Of a DNA stretch of 64,000 bases, positions 60,020 through 64,000 are shown piece after piece. Position 1 is the stretch's first letter; every line of letters begins with the position of its first letter. The position numbers were made by a program, and so were the translations under genes. Below the pieces are notes generated by a model. The model searched no databases and was not told where the DNA came from. It worked only from the letters and a program-made list of their open reading frames with translations. Source of the stretch: Mycobacterium asiaticum. Its GTDB lineage: Bacteria; Actinomycetota; Actinomycetes; Mycobacteriales; Mycobacteriaceae. The stretch lies in assembly GCF_001673365.1 (NCBI RefSeq), contig NZ_LZLS01000043.1, positions 1-64,000 on the forward strand, written 5' to 3'.

Positions 60020-60062
60020 GACAGAAATTCTACGAACCACCACTGACAAGAAAGTCTGACGT

Positions 60063-60120
60063 CGAGCGTGCACAGAATGCCACGGATTACGGTGTGTCGC
60101 TGAGCATTTCTGCACGCTCG
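60063..60120. repeat. Inverted repeat upstream of the 13E12 gene
   Basis: CGAGCGTGCA (60063-60072) pairs with TGCACGCTCG (60111-60120). The pairing continues inward as AATGC/GCATT around a 23-nt loop. It lies between the 13E12 gene start and the permease stop. Confidence 0.8.
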
Positions 60121-60158
60121 CGACCTAGCGCGACCTAGCGCGACCTGGCGCGTCTAGA
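60119..60158. repeat. 10-bp tandem repeat (CGCGACCTAG)
   Basis: CGCGACCTAG occurs at 60119-60128 and 60129-60138, then CGCGACCTGG (60139-60148) and a degenerate CGCGTCTAGA (60149-60158). Confidence 0.9.
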
Positions 60159-60167
60159 GCAGTGCCA

Positions 60168-61358
60168 TCAGTGGCAAGCCGCGCCGTGCCCCTCATGCCC
60201 CCCGTGCTCGGCGTCCGGCGAGCCGCCCATCATCCGCAGCATCGGCATGCCGCCCGAGGTGAAGAACCGCGCGACCAACACCGCCGCGATCACCAAGAAG
60301 GCGATGTTCAACCATGTTGTGTAGTTCCACGAAATGCCCGCAGACATCATCATGGCGTTGCGCTCGTTTGGAATGAGACCCGCTGTGCCGAAGATCAATT
60401 CGACGAGGTATCCGGCCGCCACCATCGCGGCGTAGAAGGTCGCCAACAACGTCAGCATCATCCGGGTGCCGTAGTACTTGCGGTAGATGTTCAGTATCGG
60501 CAGGATCAGCAGGTCCGCGAAGATGAACGCGATGACCCCGCCGAAGCTGATGCCTCCGTTCCACAGCACCGCGGCCAGCGGCACGTTGCCGATCGAGCAG
60601 ACGAACGACACGATCGCTACGAACGGCCCCACGATCGGCCCCCACACCACCGACCAGGTCGGGTGGCTCGTCAAAAAGAAGTCCTGCCAAAACGTTTCGG
60701 GCACCCAGGCGGCAATGGCCCCGGCGATGAACAGTCCCAGAACCAGGTCGCGCAGGATCGCCAACCACTCCATCACGAACACATGCGAGACCGAGGTCAG
60801 GCCCGGCCCGGACAACAGCCGCCGCCAGAACGATCCGTCGCCCTGAATCGACATATCCATGGCCGCATGGCCTTCCATGGAACCGGCGAGTCCCTTCTCG
60901 GCCTGCTCGCGAGCGGCGTCGATGAGGCGCTGGCGCACGAACAACCGGAACAGCACCGCCAGCACGATGATCATCAACGGTCCGCCGACGAACTCGGCGG
61001 CGGTGAACTGCCAGCCCATCAGCAGCGCCAGGATGATGCCCAACTCCACGACGAGATTGGTCGAACCGATCTCGAACGCCATCGCCGCGGTGAAATTGGC
61101 GCCCTTGCGGAACAGCGATCGCGCCAGCGCCACCGCGGCGTACGAGCAAGACGAGGAAGCCGCGCCGAGTCCGGCCGCAACGGCCAGAGTGCGGGGCCGG
61201 TCGTCGCCCATTAACGCCACGATGGTGGAGCGTCGCACCACGGCCTGCACCACCGCCGACAGGGCGAATCCCAGGATCAGCGCCCAGAGGATCTCCCACG
61301 TCATCGAGCCGGTCAGCTCCAATGCATGACCGATGGCCGCTAGCGCCCTATCTGTCAC
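60168..61358 (-). CDS. Permease of the DUF318/ArsP_1 family (Rv2963-like) with a His/Cys-rich tail
   Basis: The 396-residue protein has eight or more membrane helices in two halves, with the family motif GLGAASSSCSYAAVALARSL in the first half and FVCSIGNVPLAAVLW in the second. The C-terminus ends HGGHEGHGAACH (385-396), a likely metal-binding tail. The family includes organoarsenical efflux permeases and other putative metal or sulfur-compound exporters; the substrate here is unknown. A CsoR-type palindrome 38 nt upstream of the GTG start supports metal- or thiol-responsive control. Confidence 0.87.
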   Translation of the reverse strand: MTDRALAAIGHALELTGSMTWEILWALILGFALSAVVQAVVRRSTIVALMGDDRPRTLAVAAGLGAASSSCSYAAVALARSLFRKGANFTAAMAFEIGSTNLVVELGIILALLMGWQFTAAEFVGGPLMIIVLAVLFRLFVRQRLIDAAREQAEKGLAGSMEGHAAMDMSIQGDGSFWRRLLSGPGLTSVSHVFVMEWLAILRDLVLGLFIAGAIAAWVPETFWQDFFLTSHPTWSVVWGPIVGPFVAIVSFVCSIGNVPLAAVLWNGGISFGGVIAFIFADLLILPILNIYRKYYGTRMMLTLLATFYAAMVAAGYLVELIFGTAGLIPNERNAMMMSAGISWNYTTWLNIAFLVIAAVLVARFFTSGGMPMLRMMGGSPDAEHGGHEGHGAACH

Positions 61359-61396
61359 AGCTTTCTCCGATCTTCTGTGCCCGCTGCGAGGAACCT

Positions 61397-61413
61397 ATAC
61401 CCCTTGGGGGTAT
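61397..61413. promoter_or_regulatory. CsoR/CstR-type operator palindrome upstream of the permease
   Basis: ATACCCC-TTG-GGGGTAT is a perfect 7-bp inverted repeat with a 3-nt centre. Such C-tract/G-tract palindromes bind CsoR-family repressors, which sense Cu(I) or reactive sulfur. It is closest to the permease promoter; lppX starts 100 bp away on the other side. Confidence 0.7.
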
Positions 61414-61512
61414 CGGTCAAGACTGTTGGAACTTCAACCCGTGGCCGGCTACTAAGCTGGGCAATTCGTGCGCCGGGCCAAGCCGCCACCCCGATAAAGC
61501 TGAGACGAGGAA

Positions 61513-62190
61513 ATGATGGGATCACGTGTCACGGCCGCCATAGTGCTGGCACTGAGCGCCATGCTCTGGCTAGCCGGATGCGCCTCTGCGCCAAAGGATT
61601 CCGAGAGCCCAGCGCCTCCGACGACGGATTCGCCGCTGATGGCCGACGTACGGCAGTCGGTGGACGCGACCAAGGCGTTGACCAGCGCCCATCTGTCCGT
61701 CCGGACCAACGGGCAAGTCGACAGCATGCTGGGTATCACCAATGCCGACGTCGATGTCCGGGCCAACCCGCTCACTGCCAAGGGCTCGTGCACCTACAAC
61801 GGCCAGGCCGACGTCCCGTTCCGGATCAAAGACGACAACATCTCGGTGAAACTGTTCGACGACTGGACCAACCTGGGTTCGGTCGCGGACCTGTCGGCAA
61901 CGCGCCTGCTCGATCCCACCAACGGCGTGGCGAAAATGCTCTCCGGCGTGACGAACCTGCAGGCGCAGGGCACCGAGGTGATCGACGGAATCAACACCAA
62001 CAAGATCACCGGGACGCTGCCGACCGACGCCGTCAAGAGCATCGATCCGGGCGCTCGGCAGCCGAGACCGGCGACCGTGTGGATAGCACAGGATGGTTCG
62101 CACCGACTGGTCCGGGCCAGTGTCGATCTGGGCTCGGGGTCGGTTCAGGTCACACTGTCGAAGTGGAATGAACCCGTGAACCTGGATTAG
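61513..62190 (+). CDS. lppX: Lipoprotein LppX (LprG/LppX family)
   Basis: The 225-residue lipoprotein has a signal peptide ending LAGC (lipidated C23) and the LppX fold: LTSAHLSVRTNGQVDSMLGI, DNISVKLFDDWTNLGS, then VWIAQDGSHRLVRAS and KWNEPVNLD. M. tuberculosis LppX carries phthiocerol dimycocerosates to the outer membrane in a hydrophobic cavity, acting after MmpL7. Its 3' end overlaps the convergent mmpL7 gene by 41 nt. Confidence 0.95.
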   Translation: MMGSRVTAAIVLALSAMLWLAGCASAPKDSESPAPPTTDSPLMADVRQSVDATKALTSAHLSVRTNGQVDSMLGITNADVDVRANPLTAKGSCTYNGQADVPFRIKDDNISVKLFDDWTNLGSVADLSATRLLDPTNGVAKMLSGVTNLQAQGTEVIDGINTNKITGTLPTDAVKSIDPGARQPRPATVWIAQDGSHRLVRASVDLGSGSVQVTLSKWNEPVNLD

Positions 62191-63997
62191 CACCGATCTG
62201 CGCCACCGCTGTCACCGCGACCAACCCAATCACCACGACGACGCCGACCTGGCCGATACTGCCTCCCGCGCCCACCAACGCCAAGCCGACGCCCAGCACG
62301 CCGCCGGCTGCCACCAGCGGCGCAAGGGATTGCCGAGCCGGCGCCAAAGCCGCAACCAGGTAAGGGACACCGCACGCCGCGAGAATGCCGAATGAGGCCG
62401 GCACCACCGCCGCGTCCAGGGAGCGGTAGAACACGTACTGGCACAACGCAGCGGCGACACCCAAGCCGGCCAGAAACGCGCCGGCCGTGCCGAGTCCTAC
62501 CAGCACACCGCCCGCAGCGCCCCGCCACGCGCTGACCAGTACGAGGACCGCAATCATCGTGACGGCCAGCAACGTGACGTCGTGGTCAAGGTCGGCGCGG
62601 ACCGTCGCAGCCGCCTGCGCGCCGCCGGTCAAGGCGGTCTCGGTGTCGACGAGGCTGCCGTACTTCGTCGCATTGGTCACCGCGGTTTCGATCTGCTGGG
62701 CGCGCGACGCCGCATCCAGATCCAGCCTGGTCGTGTCGGAATACACCAGCAGCCGGGTCGCGGTTCCGTCCGAGGAGAACATGGTCTGCCGGACATGCTG
62801 GTAGGACGGGTCGGCCAGCGCCTTGCGCGGGAGGTAAAAGCCGCCTTCACCGGTATTGGCGAAGTCGACGCTGAGGTTCTTCAGGAACGCCGACAGCTGG
62901 ACTACCTGCGGGATGGTGCTTTCGATCGTGGTCTGCAAGGTGGGTACGAACGAGCGCAACTGGCCGAGCGCCGAGCGCATCTGCGCCACCGCGCGCGGCG
63001 TGGCGGACAGGGCGCCGGTCGCCCTGGTCGATCCGGCGGCGATCCGATCCGCGCCCTCGGAAAGCACGGTGACGTCGGCGATCACCCGGTCGAACGGATC
63101 GATCGCCTTGCGCACGGCAGAACAGAGGACGTCGGCCGCGCAGTCCGGGACCCCGCTCATCCAACCGCGCACCGGATCCAGATAGCCCGACGCTTCGGCG
63201 GCGGTGTCCTTGATGTTCCTGGTGCCCGAGACCACGCTGTTGATGGCCTGCTGCAGCTGGGTCAGTCCGCCGACTCCGGCGCGCACGCTCGCCTCGAGCT
63301 CGTCGACCGACCCGGACACCTGATCGAGCACCGATCCCAGGGTCTTGATGGCGGTCACCTGCGGCAGGAAGGTTGCGGCCTGACGATCCAGTTGGTCGCT
63401 GAGTCTGCCCGCCGCGGAACTCAGCGAGGCATCTGCCCACGGAACACCGCCCGGCCAGGCCGCCGACTGCACCTTGCGGACGCCCGGAATATCCATCAGC
63501 CGGCGGCTCAGGGCGTCGATGGCGATCAGGCCGGCCGGGTCCCGAAGGTCATGGGTGGCCTTGACCATGAGCACGTCGGGTAGTCGATTGTGCGGCGAGA
63601 AATGCGCGCTGCTCGTCCGGACCGGGGATTCCCCGACGCCCCAATGCGTTCCGAGTAGCGGCAATGCACAGATCCCCAACACCAGCGCGACGACGAGCGC
63701 GGGCCGGGCCACCCGACTCAGCACCGGAATCGGTCTAGCCGCGGGCCGTTCAGCCCATTCGCCGAGCACGGCGGGAAGCAGCGTGAGCGAAGCGCCAAGT
63801 GCCACAACGACACCCAGCGTCGCCAGCCCGAGGCCGTGGGCCCCAGGCGTTCGGGCCAACAGCAGCGGGCCGGTGAGTAGGGTGACCGCCGCTCCGGGGG
63901 CCGCCAGGGCGGGCAGCATCTCGCGGTAACTATGCCGACTTGGCGGCCGATCCTGGCCGGTGACCAGCAGGGTCGACGCGGCGATCACCCCGATCAT
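62150..63997 (-). CDS. mmpL7: RND transporter MmpL7 (C-terminal part; 5' end outside the window)
   Basis: About 615 residues of an MmpL transporter are visible: membrane helices, a large periplasmic domain (GVRKVQSAAWPGGVPWADAS, SAAGRLSDQL, FANTGEGGFYLPRKALADPS, MFSSDGTATRLLVYSD) and the C-terminal membrane bundle. It is clearly related to M. tuberculosis MmpL7, which exports phthiocerol dimycocerosates and is about 920 residues, so roughly the first third is missing to the right. The frame is open to the window edge. Confidence 0.93.
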   Translation of the reverse strand: MIGVIAASTLLVTGQDRPPSRHSYREMLPALAAPGAAVTLLTGPLLLARTPGAHGLGLATLGVVVALGASLTLLPAVLGEWAERPAARPIPVLSRVARPALVVALVLGICALPLLGTHWGVGESPVRTSSAHFSPHNRLPDVLMVKATHDLRDPAGLIAIDALSRRLMDIPGVRKVQSAAWPGGVPWADASLSSAAGRLSDQLDRQAATFLPQVTAIKTLGSVLDQVSGSVDELEASVRAGVGGLTQLQQAINSVVSGTRNIKDTAAEASGYLDPVRGWMSGVPDCAADVLCSAVRKAIDPFDRVIADVTVLSEGADRIAAGSTRATGALSATPRAVAQMRSALGQLRSFVPTLQTTIESTIPQVVQLSAFLKNLSVDFANTGEGGFYLPRKALADPSYQHVRQTMFSSDGTATRLLVYSDTTRLDLDAASRAQQIETAVTNATKYGSLVDTETALTGGAQAAATVRADLDHDVTLLAVTMIAVLVLVSAWRGAAGGVLVGLGTAGAFLAGLGVAAALCQYVFYRSLDAAVVPASFGILAACGVPYLVAALAPARQSLAPLVAAGGVLGVGLALVGAGGSIGQVGVVVVIGLVAVTAVAQIGANPGSRVHSTSTV

Positions 63998-64000
63998 CAG

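Overview
The window is high-GC actinobacterial DNA from a slow-growing Mycobacterium. Most genes match, in order and in sequence, the M. tuberculosis stretch from about Rv3005c (DoxX) to Rv2963 and then Rv2945c/Rv2942 (lppX, mmpL7). Family evidence is a PE_PGRS remnant, a 13E12-type HNH protein, the lysine-rich HU protein HupB, FbiD for coenzyme F420, a mycofactocin-type SDR and the DIM-export pair lppX/mmpL7. The presence of lppX and mmpL7 suggests a species that makes phthiocerol dimycocerosates. The exact species cannot be read from the sequence. All identifications rest on recognised motifs and remembered family sequences; no search was run.

Layout. 1-881: decayed DNA, a LuxR/ATPase regulator pseudogene and a PE/PGRS remnant. 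1028-4384: DoxX protein, a DUF4333 protein overlapping a zinc-metallopeptidase lipoprotein, and CFP-6. 4436-8055: ilvB-ilvN-ilvC, preceded by a transcription attenuator with a Leu-Val-Val-Ile leader peptide. 8216-13917: WrbA-like and phytoene-dehydrogenase-like oxidoreductases, then two tandem glycosyltransferase/TPR proteins. 14091-21592: serA-leuB, two MFS transporters, an FAH-family hydrolase and gltX. Then come tRNA-Gln(CUG), tRNA-Glu(CUC), a PPOX-fold protein, IclR and leuC-leuD. 25596-33024: hupB, mutT1, ppk, fbiD, gpsA, ddl and a DUF3515 protein. 33151-35306: thiL, DUF1330 and ung.

35312-41520 is an accessory block: MDR reductase, nitroreductase, SDR, DUF1214-like protein, sulfotransferase, SnoaL-like protein and a mycofactocin-type SDR. 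41542-45864 is rpmB, a DAK2/FakA protein (intact here) and recG. After it come an HNH-type secreted protein, two aldo-keto reductases, lipN, a DsbA/VKOR disulfide pair, pyruvate carboxylase, rsmD and coaD. The last part holds a metallophosphoesterase, an epimerase, purU, a 13E12 protein, a permease behind a CsoR-like operator, lppX, and the C-terminal two thirds of mmpL7 running off the end.

Functionally the window is rich in branched-chain amino acid synthesis (ilvBNC, leuB, leuCD) and serine synthesis (serA). It also holds DNA, nucleotide and cofactor housekeeping, extracytoplasmic disulfide formation, and cell-envelope lipid export. Many genes have a TANNNT hexamer 6-8 nt before the start codon, which predicts leaderless mRNAs. 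The most noteworthy points are the ilv attenuator, the tandem two-module glycosyltransferases, the sulfotransferase/SDR island, an apparent CTG start for rsmD, a divergent pair whose start codons overlap in CATG, an unexplained strong terminator at 56421-56460, and the junction where the permease gene directly abuts lppX with no phenolic-glycolipid genes between.
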